Assembly (NCBI GenBank): GCA_043228905.1
Contig: JBHGNT010000065.1
Span: 62,001 to 126,000, forward strand
Direction: 5' to 3'
Source: Azolla caroliniana
Taxonomy: Eukaryota > Polypodiophyta
DNA length: 64,000 bases
Both the position numbers and the translations under genes were made by a program. The notes beneath the pieces are model-generated. The model was not told where the DNA came from. It did not search any database and saw only the letters and a program-made list of their open reading frames with translations. Positions 20,917-31,255 of this stretch are shown here, piece by piece. Position 1 is the stretch's first letter; each line of letters starts with the position of its first letter.

Positions 20917-21723
20917 TCAATGAAGGTTTATTGCATCATTCAAATGAATACGAATCGGGATTATAGGGACATAAGCTTATAAAATAACTACACCTGATTC
21001 TAAACCAGTTGATGCAAATACGATCGAAAGAAGAGCGAGATGTGCTAATAGCAAGATACCCCTCATGGATAGCATGGTCCGAGCAAAGCCACTCGAAATC
21101 TTGACTGAACTATAACCAGCCATCATATTAGCAAATAAACATATTCCTAAGCTTAGTGCACGAAAACGATAGAGGATTAACTCCGAAAATACTGGGAAAG
21201 GCGCTAACGGTGGAGGTACACCCGGCAGTAATAAGAGACTGAAAGGATGAGGCCCATGTGTTTAAGACCCCACTACGATAGTTCCAAGAGAAAGAGAGAA
21301 TAGAGAACCCAAAATAATAATAGAATGACTTATTACCATAAAACTATAAAGTACCATACCTTACAAATTACGAAATAATGGAAAGGTAAAAGTAACGAGG
21401 ATCGGGAGAGAAGACTATTATTTCGAAACGCCACTAATTTATTCGTTCACTAGATTGGGCACGAAATCATAAGTCATCTCCACTAGGGATTACCAAGCAT
21501 TCAGTACTAAGTGTCCTCCATTCGAGGTCACCAAGTGAACTAGGAGCGGGATTAAACTGGTAGTGGGTGACATAGATGGAGAGGAATTGATAAATAAAAG
21601 ATACGGATTTCCTATATGGATGGAAATCGATAGAATAATGGCAGGTTATTCCGGTAGACTGTAAGCCGTGATGAATTGAAGGGTTTTGTTCCAACATGCA
21701 TGAAAGAGGGTTGTTCTTAACGT
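20917..21723 (-). CDS. atp6: ATP synthase F0 subunit a (heavily edited)
   Basis: Membrane subunit a of ATP synthase. It forms the proton half-channels with the c-ring. The correct frame is only visible by following conserved blocks, since it is cut by about eight genomic stops: IHIGN, HLVT...[83 protein letters not shown] and HLNDAINLH at the C-terminus. The frame is intact from an ACG at 21723 (edited to AUG) to TGA at 20917, 268 residues, a normal length. A longer N-terminal extension cannot be excluded. A longer shadow frame on the same strand at 21467-21730 is not the gene. Confidence 0.88.
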
Positions 21724-21739
21724 TTATCAATTTTTCGGA

Positions 21740-21937
21740 CTAGCTCTGTTGAAGAGCTCGTATGAGAGTTGGCTCAACCTAGCCCCAACAATGGCAGAAT
21801 ATTTCCGAGATGTCAACGAGCAAGCTGTACCTTTATTCATTGACAACATCTTCCGCTTCGCCCAAAATCGCGGAATCAGAAGTCTCTGCTTTCTTTTTGG
21901 CAGGTAGAATGCCGATGAAAACCGCTTCTTCGGCCGT

Positions 21938-21970
<33 letters not shown>

Positions 21971-22175
21971 CGTGGGTTATCAACTGGTTCTTCCCGGCCG
22001 GCCAGGTCTCTATAGGAAAGAATTCCAGATCAATAACTTCCATTCAAGCGCACCTGCGGATGATCTGACTGACCTAGCCCCCGCTACAACCATTTGCACA
22101 CCTAGATGCTACTACTGCGCCGCTTTCGAGAAGATTAGCAGAAGAATATCTATGCGGCCCATTCATTCGTCTTCA
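21740..22175 (+). pseudogene. atpB: Plastid-derived atpB fragment
   Basis: The sequence matches plastid ATP synthase beta: GARMRVG-like text, then [29 protein letters not shown], and PADDLTD.APATT followed by the codons for LDATT. Frameshifts and stops are present, and an AAGC array (21938-21969) is inserted between the GRMP and VGYQ motifs. Downstream lies a plastid-type trnM on the opposite strand, the same arrangement as atpB-atpE-trnM in plastid genomes. It is therefore a plastid-to-mitochondrion transfer that decayed and then gained the array. Confidence 0.85.
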
Positions 22176-22871
22176 TGAGGCGGTGAGGGCCAAAAAAAAA
22201 GCCAAGACAGCTTCGGAGCGAACTCTGTTACCAGAGCCGAGAACAGCTTTAGACAATTCCGTCAGGCACCACGAAGGGCTGGCTTGAGAAGTATCGCAAG
22301 ACTTGACTTTCTGCGCCCTACTCTCAATGAGTCAAACTCTCCGTATCCATTACTCTTTTACAATCGATTATTTGATAGATCTGGAATGTGATGAGATACA
22401 CTCTAATCATCTCATAGGACCGCCCCGATGAAAACCAGCAGACCTAATCACCTTACGATGGTTAGCGGAATTCTCTCTCGGTAAATTGGGTCAATGAGAC
22501 CATCGGCGTTCGTTTCAGAATCGGATAGTTACACGTCCCACATCCACTAGTCGCCGGGCCACCGAACATTGCTTCAACCATAAGGCAGCCAGAAAATTGG
22601 ACCTTTAGTTTAGTTAGGTTTTCATCGCTTTCCGCACGCCTGGTAGAAAGCGGGTCGACCTTCCCCCCATTTACTTTATTTCATAGAAGCAATAGCGGCA
22701 TGTATAGTGCTCGGTCTATCTAATTTGTATCGGAACGAAAGCAGCAGCAATGAACCGCTTCATCCGCGAGTCTTCCATCGACAAAGGACTGGCTCTGGCT
22801 CACGACGAATGCAAGCTGGAAAACACGGAACTCGGTACTTGGTTAGTGAAACCATGCATGAAAAATCAAGT
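22176..22871. other. Decayed stretch between atpB fragment and trnM
   Basis: In a plastid genome this position would hold the rest of atpB and atpE. Neither can be recognised, and the distance is shorter than expected, so deletion and divergence are inferred. A 63-codon frame at 22707-22898 overlaps trnM and is not considered real. Confidence 0.5.
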
Positions 22872-22944
22872 TACCTACTACTGGATTCGAACCAATGACT
22901 TTCGCCGTATGAAAGCGATACTCTAACCCCTGAGTTAAGTAGGT
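22872..22944 (-). tRNA. trnM-CAU: Elongator tRNA-Met (CAU), plastid type
   Basis: Minus-strand 73-nt cloverleaf: acceptor ACCTACT/AGTAGGT, D-arm AACTCAGGGGTTAGAGT, anticodon stem CGCTT..GGCG-type with loop TTCATAC and T-loop TTCGAAT. It is nearly the plastid trnM-CAU sequence. Its position downstream of, and opposite to, an atpB fragment supports plastid origin. It looks intact and may now serve as the mitochondrial elongator. Confidence 0.88.
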
Positions 22945-23402
22945 TGGGCAGTTTCATAGCAGCCAGCCCGTTTCATCGAGCCTCGGAAGTCAAGGCGGCC
23001 ATTCTATCTACAAGATTTTCTGTCAATTCCTGCAGACTGTTCAAGGAAACTCGTGGGGTGGGTTCCTGCTTTCCCTCAATGCCGAGCTGCTCTTTACGGC
23101 CCGGTAAGAATTCAATAAATTGAGTAGTTGCACCTGCTGGTATAATAAGATATCCGTCTGAACTCCTACATCAATACCATCCATGTCGGTCTGGGTCGCA
23201 ACATCAATAACATCATCCACACCTTGATCCTTACTACCTTTCTCAAGAGGTTGGTTGTCGGCAACGTCGTTGTCAGAGGCCTATCAAGTGACATTATTTC
23301 ATTGACTACTTTTTTCCGCCGCTAACGGCCAACGAAAGAAAGAACTGCCATAAATATCAAGAACAGACCTTGTGTTGGCAAAGAAAGCCAACGCAAGTCC
23401 CT
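22945..23402. other. Spacer without a recognised gene
   Basis: No conserved gene found. Frames are short and the composition is unremarkable. Confidence 0.5.
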
Positions 23403-23765
23403 CTAATGCTGCTTTGAAGGCATTTTCTTGAAACCTATCTTAGTTGACGAAACGAAGCCGTATATCCTTCGTCTCCTAGCTAAAATCTTTGGAATCATCA
23501 TATTACTTTTACCAGGAGTAGTCTTTCCAGTGTCAGTCGAACGTAAAGTCATGGCTTCCATGTAACGTTGAAAGGGTCTTAATGTGGTGGGATCATCTGG
23601 GTTGTTATAACTCTTAGCGGATGGTTTGAAATCAATTTTAAAAGAACCTATTCCACCTCCAAGTGCTAATTTCTTTCTTTCTGTAATGGTTCTGGTAATT
23701 ACATCTACGGTGCGCCGTGCGAGGCTCGTTTTCTTTCCGGAAGAATACCCTTCTACAACCAACAT
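23403..23765 (-). CDS. Hypothetical 120-residue protein with a clean frame
   Basis: An ATG-to-TAG frame of 120 codons with no internal stops, which is unusual beside genes that each need many reverse edits. The product is basic, with a KKTSLARRTVDVITRTITERKK segment early, then GGGIGSFKIDF, and a C-terminal ARRRRIYGFVSSTKIGFKKMP tail. I do not recognise the family. Upstream, another frame (around 23690-23860 read on the minus strand) continues with TARELDGLLAQDVVLARRIYF, suggesting a longer gene with one frameshift. The start of the gene lies in the large inverted repeat, so a partial copy is at 63765-64000. It is probably foreign (plasmid, virus or nuclear) rather than an ancestral mitochondrial gene. 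Confidence 0.45.
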   Translation of the reverse strand: MLVVEGYSSGKKTSLARRTVDVITRTITERKKLALGGGIGSFKIDFKPSAKSYNNPDDPTTLRPFQRYMEAMTLRSTDTGKTTPGKSNMMIPKILARRRRIYGFVSSTKIGFKKMPSKQH

Positions 23766-24459
23766 AGATGTTTGACTTGGAAGTATATACGGCGGGCCAA
23801 TACAACATCTTGGGCTAATAATCCATCGAGTTCGCGAGCAGTTAGTCGGAAAGGGGCGAAGCCGGGCAAAGCGGTTTCCCCGGTCCCCGAAGGAAGGACG
23901 GCTTAGCCCTCCTCGGTGGTGTCTCTCAGCTGATGCGAGAAAGGTTAGATTGACTCACTTGGTACGTACCTACTGCCTGAGTAAGGGCTACGTATCCCGA
24001 ACAGAATACGTCAGTATGTGTGTGGCGGAGTAATCCAGGGCCCAGTTTGGGCGAAAGCCTTGACTTCCACATGAAGCGGTCAAGGTTGCCGGACAGCCAG
24101 CCACAAGTAATTCCAGCATAGGAACTGACTTAAACAATCGAGCAGGTGCGCAAAGACCTGTAACCATTGGGTGCTCTGACGGGGCGAAGCAGGGAAGTGC
24201 GTAGCGCTTACTCCGTCCTCGAAAGGCAAAGACACGAAAAGAGAGCAACCACGGGAAGTAACCGCTTCGCATTGTCTAGTAAACGATGCGCGGTCTCAGA
24301 GGTCGCATAGTAGCGAGGGAGGAATGCCAGAAACCTGGCCGAGCCGCGAAGGCAACTAGTCAGAACAAACCTTAGTTCAACGCGGCCAGTACGTATGCGG
24401 CCGGCCGGCGTTGAGAATAAGGAACAATTCTTCGAAACGGAAGGGACGGCAATACTCTC

Positions 24460-24496
<37 letters not shown>

Positions 24497-24500
24497 TTAA
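23766..24500. other. Region upstream of nad1 exon 2
   Basis: No nad1 exon 1 was recognised here. The stretch probably holds the 3' half of the nad1i258 intron and unrelated DNA. It contains an AAGC array at 24461-24496. Confidence 0.5.
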
Positions 24501-24574
24501 GGTGTTCCGAGTGAGAGCTGTATGACAAAAGATTGCCACGTACGGTTTGGAGGGCAGCATTGACTGACCCCTAT
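24501..24574 (+). other. 3' end of nad1 intron i258 (domain V/VI)
   Basis: A domain V-like hairpin GAGCTGTATGACAAAAGATTGCCACGTACGGTTT is followed by a short segment ending CTAT at the exon border. The exon begins exactly at the codon expected for insertion after nad1 nucleotide 258. Because exon 1 is not upstream in the visible DNA, trans-splicing is likely. Confidence 0.7.
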
Positions 24575-24710
24575 TTAAGTTTGGTTGCTCGGGCTGTTAC
24601 ACTTTCTGATTATGGTATGGTATTGTCGGATCCAAATGTAGGTACATTCTATCTATTTGCTATATCTTCTCCAGGGGTTTATGGGATTATTACAGTGGGT
24701 CGGTCTAGTA
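24575..24710 (+). CDS. nad1: NADH dehydrogenase subunit 1, exon 2 (copy B)
   Basis: Complex I membrane subunit ND1. The 136-nt exon encodes [20 protein letters not shown], then [21 protein letters not shown], matching ND1 residues 87-131. Its length equals 394 minus 258, so it is bounded by the classical introns i258 and i394. The intron downstream begins GGGCGGCC, a variant of the usual GTGCG start. No internal stop in this exon. Copy in the other repeat arm: 62820-62955. Confidence 0.92.
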
Positions 24711-26226
24711 GGGCGGCCGTTCAGTCACCTGTGGTACTAAAGCAGCCAGCCCGGCCCGCCCATGTGGTCAAATTGTTTGTAGTGTGGAATGATCTGCTCT
24801 ATACAGGGTGTAGGGCTCTTCGACAGAACTAGTAATAGGCTTGACTCGCGATTTGAAGGGTAGGGGGGGTTCTTGTGTAGGAGGCTAAAAGGGGATAGGG
24901 ATACGTTCAAAGAAGTTCAGGAAGAAAGGAAGAGCATGCCGTAAAAGCATGGTTGAAGGTCGATCCTGTCTTCCCAGGGAGTACCTAACAACACCATGTG
25001 GAAGAACCAACCTTGTGGATCAGGATGAGGTGCCGTCCTAGCGAATTGAAGTCTCCTTGGGTAGCCAACGACCTACAGTTATCCTTGTACCTCTGTGCCG
25101 AGCGAACGACTGTACGCTGTCTTGTTTTCTGCCAGCTGGGATTGCTTGCCGGCCAGATCGGATTGGAGCAACCATTGCATGAAGGCACATTACCCATCCT
25201 CTTGGGGACAAGAGACTGAACGACATCCCGATTTACTGCATTCCAGGACATCTGGGATGAGAGCCGTAGGTGATACCGGCGAAACCCAGCCAGATTTTGT
25301 TCTGGCAGGTAGTCAGAGGACTCATAGTACCCGCCCCGAAAGGGGCCCCTCACGCACGCACGGGGAAGACGCTAGTTTTCAGGGAAGAGGAAAGTCTTTA
25401 TTTCTTTTTCCACGTTGTTTTCTTCTAGCAGCAGGAAAGGAGTCTGGATGTCTGCCTAGCTTCGGCAGATTCTACTCAACGCAATCTGCAAACTCGAATC
25501 CCCGAAACCTGACTCAATGCGGAATAGAATTGATCGTCGTTTGGTGGATCTCCAGCAAGCAGTTTTAACTAAAAGAACAGGACATACCACAAAATTCAGA
25601 GAGAGAACACGAAGCGATCGATCTGCTTACCGAGGGCTAAGGCTAGACCGCAGGACCTGGATTTATGACGTCCGGCCCGCTCCTCTCGAGTCCTGCCTGC
25701 TGGGAACGAACCACGAGGACGACCGCCAAGAACGGGCGTACTCGAGGGGGGCCAGAACCAAGCCCAAACGGGACGGAAGGGTACGGAGCGAGGTATTATA
25801 AAGCATTGCTTTATGGCGGCCGAAGAAAAGAAAAGAAAAGAAAAGAAGCGGTTTTCATCATCATGCATGAAGGCGCGCGCGCGCGCCGGTTCATCATGAA
25901 GGCGCTGAGTCAGAATTTTCCACTCCGCTAAACTAAAGAGGACGACAGAGAAGCAGGAGACGACGAACCCCTGCAACTACGTCGGACCTCTCGGAGTGAA
26001 AAAGAAAGCCAGATGGTGGTAGACTATCACGTACGGCTTTGCCCTCCCCGCCAACCACGTGTCAATGTGCCTCTACGGAAGGAACATCGACGGGCGGGTT
26101 TCCCGGGCGATCTAAAGCAAGTTGTTGGGGTAGAGAGCCGTATGCGCGGCGACGTGCTCGTATGGTTCGGAGAGGACTCAGCGTACACTGATCCTGTTGA
26201 TTGGTGGAAAAGCAGCTTCACTCCTT
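24711..26226 (+). other. Group II intron nad1i394 (possibly nested)
   Basis: The 1,516-bp intron lies between nad1 exons 2 and 3. A canonical domain V (GAGCCGTATGCGCGGCGACGTGCTCGTATGGTTC) lies at about 26134-26173. A second domain V-like hairpin (AAGCCAGATGGTGGTAGACTATCACGTACGGCTT) sits about 120 bp earlier, at 26004-26039. Two such hairpins suggest an intron within the intron or a decayed second intron. No maturase frame was recognised. AAAAG and GCGC arrays occur at 25823-25846 and 25875-25887. Confidence 0.7.
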
Positions 26227-26560
26227 ATTCCAAATATGCTTTTTCAGGAGTATCATGATTTGCCGTCTAAATGGTTTTGTACGAAGTATCTATTGGTCCT
26301 ATTATCATTACTGCACTAATTTGTGTAGGTTTTTGTAATTTTAGTGAGATTGTCATAGCGTAAGAGCAGATATGGTTTCGCATTCTCTTGTTCTCCGTAT
26401 TGATTCTGTTTTCTATCTTTCGCTCAGTAGAAACTAATCGAGCTCCGTCTGATCTACTAGAAGTAGAAGTTGAATCAGTCGTGGGCTATAATGCGGAATA
26501 TCTTTTAATGGGATTTGCTCCCTCTCTTTCGGGAGAATATGCTAATACGATCTTAATGAG
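26227..26560 (+). CDS. nad1: NADH dehydrogenase subunit 1, exon 3 (copy B)
   Basis: The 334-nt exon encodes [63 protein letters not shown] and GEYANTILM, including the conserved ETNRAPFDL and NVEYSS loops of ND1. Three genomic stops (after GVS, FAV and EIVIA) need U-to-C editing. It ends at the ATGAG/GTGCG border, nad1 position 728. The introns i477 and i669 found in seed plants are absent. Copy: 60970-61303 minus. Confidence 0.92.
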
Positions 26561-28021
26561 GTGCGGAGCCTTGCATCCGACATTCGTTGGGCTTCCGCTC
26601 CCTGCAGGAGCCAGCGTCCCCTCAAGGGCTTTGTGCAGTAAACTCCTCCGGGCGACGATCTGAAGACTAGTAGGTCCCGCGAAGCTTTCGAAGAGGGGTA
26701 GCCTGGTGTGTAAGCACAGCAATGAACCGCGAACCCGTCGGACGACCTATCTAAGATTAGGAGGATATCTCAGGTGGTTATCCCGCAACTCTTCCCCAGA
26801 CCTATACTATCGAATGCTCATATGGGAAAGTGCGCTCTTAGGTCTGGAACCAGGGAGGGTTGCTCCGAGAAATCCCTTCTCGTTTCCTCCAGGGGGTGCG
26901 GACACACTTGCACGGATTACAGGTGACGGCTACAAAGATGGCGGGGAAGGAAACAGTACCCGACATCCAGGGATGAATGTAAACTCATTGGACAGGGGTA
27001 ATCATTCTGGTCCTGGGAGAGAAGACTCACCAACAACAGTGGTAGACACTAGTCTGAAAGGCTAGCAAAACAGAATCACCGAGACAACGGCAGCCCCATG
27101 TACTCCTGTTGCGGACGAGAGACTGCTTGCTTGCTTGCTTGCTACTGGCGTCCCATGAGCAAATTGAGTCTGAACCAGGCGACTTAACCCCCAGCGAAGA
27201 GGGATTTCTGCTGAAAACTTGTTCGTTACGTTACGTTAAAGGGGATCTTTTTGGAATGGTCGGAGAAAGACTCGCTGCGCCTCTTGTCAGGCGCCTTGCT
27301 CGAGCCCGCGGGAGAAGTGATGGTACTGTTTATTTCCAAAAATTCGTTCTCGGAGTCAGAAGGTAAAGCACCGTATCTCACAGCTCCCTACTAACGCTCC
27401 GCTATCAATTCCAAGTTAGAGGAGGGAGGAGTACCCTGGTCTGGTAGCCAACCCACTTTAATGCTATCGCATTCTCTCTGCTGGGTTAAAACCTAAAGAA
27501 AGTGTGCTTATCAGCAGCAAGCACAAACCCGGTTGGTTGTTTTCAGCTGCCCTTTCTGTAGGTTGAGTGGCTTCAATCTCTCCCCCCGGCAGGCAGGCAG
27601 GCAGGCAGGCAGGAACTTTCTCGCTCGGCCTTTGACCACCTACCTCTCATTGTTCTCCTGGGGACTCACTCACTTTAGAGATTTTTCTCCGTCTATGCGG
27701 GCTCTAAGCCGATGAACCGGTTCATCATGAAGGCCTTCATGATGAAAAAGGGGTTGGCGGGTTTGATGAACCGCCTTGTAGGCCAGCCTGAACTGTAAGT
27801 CGATCCCACTCTGCTGCTGCTGTGCCAACCACCACCGAGACATCCATGCGAGAGAGAGATCGGATTCGAAGACCTAAACGTTGCATTGGTTGGAGAAGAG
27901 GAAACTCAATATTCCCGGGACGGAGCCGTATGACGCGAGAGTGTCACGTACGGTTCTTTGAGAAGGGTGTGGATACACCTATTGGGCTAAGGGCCACAGA
28001 GCCGCGCCCTCACTCTCCTAG
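26561..28021 (+). other. Group II intron nad1i728
   Basis: About 1.46 kb. It starts GTGCGGAGCC, and a domain V GAGCCGTATGACGCGAGAGTGTCACGTACGGTTC lies at 27921-27957. In seed plants this intron carries matR. No maturase-like frame was found here. The interior holds a GCTT array (27123-27142), a GCAG array (27591-27612) and the GAAGGCCTTCATGATG palindrome (27722-27770). The precise 3' splice site is uncertain within 10 bp. Confidence 0.78.
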
Positions 28022-28280
28022 TCTATGTACACCGCCTTTCCCGGGAGGTTGGCCATCCATTTTAGATCTTCCTAGTTTCCAGGGAATTCCGGGCTCAATC
28101 TGGTTTGGCACAAAGGTTATTTTCTTTCCGTTCGTATATATATGGGTTTGCGCAGCATTTCTATGACATTGTTATGATTAACCAATGAGACTTGGACGGA
28201 AAGTCTTCCCGCCTTTATCATTAGCTCGGGTAGTTTCTGTATTCGGCGTTCCAGTAGCCTTTGACTGGCTACCTCAATGA
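28022..28280 (+). CDS. nad1: NADH dehydrogenase subunit 1, exon 4 (copy B)
   Basis: Encodes [55 protein letters not shown] and FDWLPQ, the C-terminus of ND1, with two genomic stops to be edited, ending at TGA 28278-28280. With exon 1 of 258 nt this gives a total of about 328 residues, normal for ND1. Copy: 59250-59508 minus. Confidence 0.9.
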
Positions 28281-28739
28281 ATTGAGCATACTGTGATGTT
28301 GAACGTCATAATTAATGGGGTTCTGGTCGGAAGAAAACGGCGTCCAGACCCCTCTCACGCACGCCCGCCGATGGAAATTTCGTAAACAGAATGCCGCCTT
28401 GCGATCGTCCGATCGATGCTTCTTCGAGGGTGAGAGCACCGACCGGGAAAATAAAAGGAGGAAAGAACCGATACCCCAGCTACTACGGCGCGCGCCTCCC
28501 AGATCACAACAATATCTTCTTCTTTTGCTAGGCTTACGGCAGACGCCCTCGGCATAATCGCAATGGACGGCCCTAGGTACGGTAGTGGCGAGTCCAGGTT
28601 GCTTGACCTAAACGATTTACCGCCAACCGAAAGGTAATCGTTCGGTTATGTCAAGGGGTGAGTGCTGTGTCAAGCGGGCGGATGCATGATGAACGCTTTT
28701 CGGGGCCGCACGCAGAAGGAAAAACACAGATTGCGAAAT
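28281..28739. other. Spacer between nad1 and rps12
   Basis: An 80-codon frame (28315-28557) has no recognised similarity. A 45-bp segment at 28688-28732 recurs inverted at about 51477-51522, between cob and nad3. Confidence 0.5.
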
Positions 28740-29120
28740 ACGCCTACCATAAATTAATTGCTTCGTCATTGTAGAAGGGCAAAACGTCACAAAACATGTA
28801 CTTGAGCTTCGAATTAATGTCTCTAAAAGTTTGGGGTACGCCCGCGTGTTTCGACAAGAACACTAAAAAAACCTAATCTGGCTTTATGCAAGATAGCCAA
28901 GGCACGTTCAAGCAATTGAAGGAATATCATTGCTCACATCTTTGGCGAGGGTTATAATTCATAGGAGCATCCTGCGGTTACGGCTAGAGGAGGTAGAGTG
29001 AAAGATTCGTTAGGTGTGAATTATCATCGTATTCGAGGAGTTAAAGATTCGTAGGGAATCCCGGATTGAAGATGAGGCAGACTAAAACATGGTACAGAGA
29101 AACCTAAGAATTCGATACGA
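28740..29120 (+). CDS. rps12: Ribosomal protein S12 (copy B)
   Basis: Small-subunit protein uS12, part of the decoding centre. The frame runs from ACG (edited to AUG) through PTIN, GVRPRVSTRTLKKPN, CKIAKARSSN, HIFGEGYNS, EHPAV, ARGGRVKDSLGVNYHRIRGVKDS to KPKNSI and then CGA at 29118, which C-to-U editing would turn into UGA. That gives 126 residues, the family length. About nine internal genomic stops require U-to-C editing. It is followed by rps7 after a 239-bp gap, echoing the ancestral str-operon order. Copy: 58410-58790 minus. Confidence 0.9.
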
Positions 29121-29359
29121 ATAAAAAGGTCAAATCAGGGAATGGTTGCTTTTCTCGCTCATCGCCTTCAGACCGGTTTAATTTTTCGGGAAGACTTTCA
29201 GAATGACCGGCGGAAACTTTTGGAACGGAAAGCCATCCGCTTCGATCCCATTGCAAATATTTCTGCGCCCATCTAGCAGGGCTTTTGTCACCCAGACCCA
29301 AGGGAGGCCGTGAAGGAAGCACATACAGCTGCTCGGAGAGATTAAGCTACATCTGGGGA

Positions 29360-29809
29360 GTGGATAATAAACAAAAAAGATTAATCAAGAAATTAGTCCA
29401 CTTTTGTATGATTGATGGTAAAAGAACAAAATCTCGTGTTATTGTTTCCTAAACTTCTTCTCGTCTTTCCTGAACTGAACCCGATGTTCATGTTATCACA
29501 CTCCTGGCTAACGCCATAGAGAATGTCAAGCCTACTCGCGAAATCAAGAAAGTGAGAATCGCAGGGACTACTCGTAATGTACTCAAGATTATTGCCAAAG
29601 AACGTTAAGAAACCTTAGCTTTTCGTCGGATCATGGAAGCAGCTGTCAAATGACGTACTATGAGCAGAAATAGCCAGAGCTTGGATTAATGTTCATCTGC
29701 TGAGATACCGGATGCTTATCAAAGAAAGGGAAATGTTCGTAAAAGAAGGGATGATCTTCATAAACCGGCAGAGGCCAATAGAAGTTTCGCGCATTATAGG
29801 TGGCGGTGA
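29360..29809 (+). CDS. rps7: Ribosomal protein S7 (copy B)
   Basis: Small-subunit protein uS7. Conserved blocks: [75 protein letters not shown] and the C-terminal [22 protein letters not shown] ending with TGA. Five internal stops need editing. No ATG or ACG is in frame near the N-terminus. The GTG at 29360 gives 149 residues, the usual length, and is my best guess for the start. Copy: 57721-58170 minus. Confidence 0.85.
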
Positions 29810-30315
29810 ACCATTGAAAACATGTAATGAGCTGGGGTCAAGAGCTGTTAGACACTTTAGCAGCACACACCCTACATCGCAGAATCGAGTAATTGGTAAT
29901 CCATCGTTCGAATGCTTAATGATTCTAATATTGACAATGAGACCTGCCAAAAAAAAAGAAAGCGAGAATTCGATTCTGGTGTGAATTTGGTGCTACGTGA
30001 ATTTAATGAAGAAAGTTCGCACTCCCTTCCCTACTGATAATTGGGGGCATCTGAGCCCGCCCCTCGGACATGGGGGCACAAAAGCAGCACAAAAAGCACT
30101 ATACCCTCCCTGTCTAACTTGTTAAAAAACAACGGAGTAAGTCTTTGCCGGCATTGTTAAGTCATTGGAAAAAGACACCTAACAACAATGAAGATTCGTT
30201 TCCAGAGAGTTTATTCACCGTTGCTCCTGGAGAATACTCTGCAAACAACAAACCGTGCGTGCCCTTTCAAGGTTAATCTCAACGATGAAGCGGCTAGCTC
30301 GACTCCATCGATCCT
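29810..30315. other. Spacer after rps7
   Basis: No gene recognised. A 90-codon frame (29712-29984) overlaps rps7 in another frame and is a shadow. Confidence 0.5.
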
Positions 30316-30732
30316 GTGTACAATGTCTCAGATTACAGGCCTTCGCTGTGGCGGAACTTGATGACCTGGACTGCGAAGAGCCCTATAGTGACGGCGATAG
30401 CGAAGCAGAGGTTGAAGAATTTCTTTTGCCTGCTTCTAACTTTATTATCAAGAATAATGTTCTGGCGGTCAGCGTTAGATAAATCTCATAAGAAATATAT
30501 TCAAATAGGAATTTGTACGTTCAAACCGTGCGTGTGCCAATTGCTCGAAGAAGCAAAGGTTAAGCTTGAAGCCGAAGAAAAGAGAGGTAAGGAAAGATTA
30601 ATGATAAGCGATGGATTGGGCCAAACAAATTCGGCGGATTTCTTGAGAAGGAAGGAATACTTGCAAAAAATGATCGAACAATTTGTTGACGAGAGATCAA
30701 TCTATAATAACTCGCTGGACCTTTTTGATTGA
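30316..30732 (+). CDS. Hypothetical 138-residue frame, possibly plasmid-derived (copy B)
   Basis: A stop-free frame whose C-terminal half is charged and helical (EEAKVKLEAEEKRGKERL, then RRKEYLQKMIEQFVDE). It is AT-rich, needs no editing, and lies beside plasmid-type debris. An upstream overlapping frame at 30255-30482 reads acidic (DDLDCEEPYSDGDSEAEVEE), suggesting one original protein with a frameshift. Not recognised. Copy: 56798-57214 minus. Confidence 0.4.
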   Translation: MYNVSDYRPSLWRNLMTWTAKSPIVTAIAKQRLKNFFCLLLTLLSRIMFWRSALDKSHKKYIQIGICTFKPCVCQLLEEAKVKLEAEEKRGKERLMISDGLGQTNSADFLRRKEYLQKMIEQFVDERSIYNNSLDLFD

Positions 30733-30839
30733 TAAGCTGACCAACAAAAGGCAAACCAACATGCAGGATAGGTTTATTGCGCACTTCAAGAAAGATAAAG
30801 AACTAATAGACATTTTAACGTCCTTCGATGTATATACGA

Positions 30840-31237
30840 TTGAAATACTTACGATATTTTAGAATCTTTATTGTTAGATTGTTTATTAATAGGGATTGCC
30901 TCTTTTCCAGAGTCTAAATTATTATTATTAAAATCTTTACCGTCAGATTGTTTATCAACAGAGATTGACCCAGACTCAGATTTTCTTGAGTCTGAATTAA
31001 TCGAAAAACAAAATAGCCACGGCCTTTACCATTAAACTTACATTATAACACTTTTTTTTCAATTTCAATATCTCATTTTCTAATGCTATTGTATGACAGC
31101 AGAAAAATTGCGGTATAAATGAAAATATTATTAATACAAAGAAAACCTTGTTTTCTTCTTTGATCAAACAAACTCATATCTTTAAATAATAAACGAATTC
31201 TAGTTTGAATAGAATCTAAAGCTACTTTTGCTTTCAT
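30840..31237 (-). pseudogene. AT-rich plasmid-like coding debris (copy B)
   Basis: On the minus strand a 54-codon frame at 31073-31237 begins MKAKVALDSIQTRIRLLF and ends with a hydrophobic segment. Beyond it, at about 30850-31010, lies a Ser/Asp/Asn-rich frame with the repeated texts DKQSDGKD and NKQSNNKD. High AT content and absence of editing-type stops set this apart from the mitochondrial genes. The corresponding copy is at 56293-56690 plus. Confidence 0.45.
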
Positions 31238-31255
31238 TCACCAAAAGCAGCTGCT

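Noticed and set aside
21467-21730. An 87-codon minus-strand ORF at the 5' half of atp6
   Set aside because: It is in the wrong frame. Conserved atp6 residues run in another frame containing editing stops.
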